DNA from: Lachnospiraceae bacterium UBA5899
GTDB lineage: Bacteria; Bacillota; Clostridia; Lachnospirales; Lachnospiraceae
DNA: 45,646 bases
Reading direction: 5' to 3'
NCBI GenBank assembly: GCA_002432425.1
Contig: DJEL01000050.1
Location: 1-45,646 of the forward strand
Shown here: one piece after another, positions 45,587 to 45,646 of the stretch
Layout of the letters: the number at the start of each line of letters is the position of its first letter
Position numbering within the stretch: position 1 is the first letter of the stretch
Notes under the pieces: model-generated
Told to the model about the DNA's origin: nothing
The model's database searches: none
The model's input: only the letters and a program-made list of their open reading frames with translations
Made by a program: the position numbers and the translations under genes

Positions 45587-45646
45587 TATGTATTTAAAAG
45601 TATTTAAAATAAAAAGGCTCGGTAAATAAAAGGGGCTGTCGCATTA

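Overview
The window reads as a chromosomal segment of a Gram-positive anaerobe of the class Clostridia, most likely family Lachnospiraceae. The reasons are the gene set (CvpA, DUF5711, DUF6128 and YesL proteins, a FeoA-FeoA-FeoB cassette with its small Cys-rich partner, a PflX-type radical SAM protein, an anaerobic RNR activase), strong AGGAGG-like ribosome binding sites, moderate GC content and a T-box leader. Genus cannot be fixed from the sequence alone.

Layout. 1-405: 5' tip of a 16S rRNA gene on the minus strand with two tandem promoters. 406-3700 (-): LysM protein, DUF5711 protein, CvpA protein. 3874-8783 (-): pfkA-dnaX-ybaB-recR-galM. 8906-11331 (-): UMF1-type permease, zinc-dependent phospholipase C-like protein, tRNA-Ser(CGA). 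11332-12420 (-): mnmA. 12568-16251 (+): LysR regulator, then a methionine-type ABC importer (metQ, metN, metI). 16328-23202: a DtxR-type regulator (-) divergent from feoA-feoA-feoB-Cys-rich protein (+), followed by a MacB/FtsX-type ABC exporter. 23286-26416 (-): cysK, MATE transporter, RNR-activase-like radical SAM protein. 26633-28392 (+): tadA, SRP RNA, PflX-like radical SAM protein. 28403-38820 (-): a large lipoprotein, DUF6128, YczE, CdaR-like regulator, MsmK/UgpC-type ATPase, diguanylate cyclase, YesL, GNAT, alpha/beta hydrolase. 38891-41298 (-): metG behind a T-box leader. 41338-45586 (-): CPBP protease, XRE regulator, DUF3169 protein and a NatAB-type ABC exporter downstream of a triple palindromic operator.

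Most striking observations. (1) The methionine-binding lipoprotein at 13604-14461 is a circular permutation of the MetQ/NlpA fold: the normally C-terminal part follows the lipobox directly, and the normally N-terminal part comes after a new acidic linker. (2) Upstream of the CPBP/XRE/DUF3169/NatAB cluster lie three perfect TGACA-N8-TGTCA palindromes whose centres are 21 and 31 bp apart, about two and three DNA turns, covering the promoter and leader. (3) A GTTAG-N6-CTAAC operator occurs both at the feo promoter and in front of the MacB/FtsX exporter, which suggests that the exporter belongs to the metal regulon. (4) An SRP RNA follows tadA, with its -35 box overlapping the tadA stop codon and a compensatory change in the helix 8 stem. 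(5) Five copies of an 18-bp repeat lie between dnaX and ybaB. (6) FeoB carries an acidic insertion of about 130 residues.

All calls come from reading the sequence and from remembered family knowledge. No alignment, folding or database search was run.
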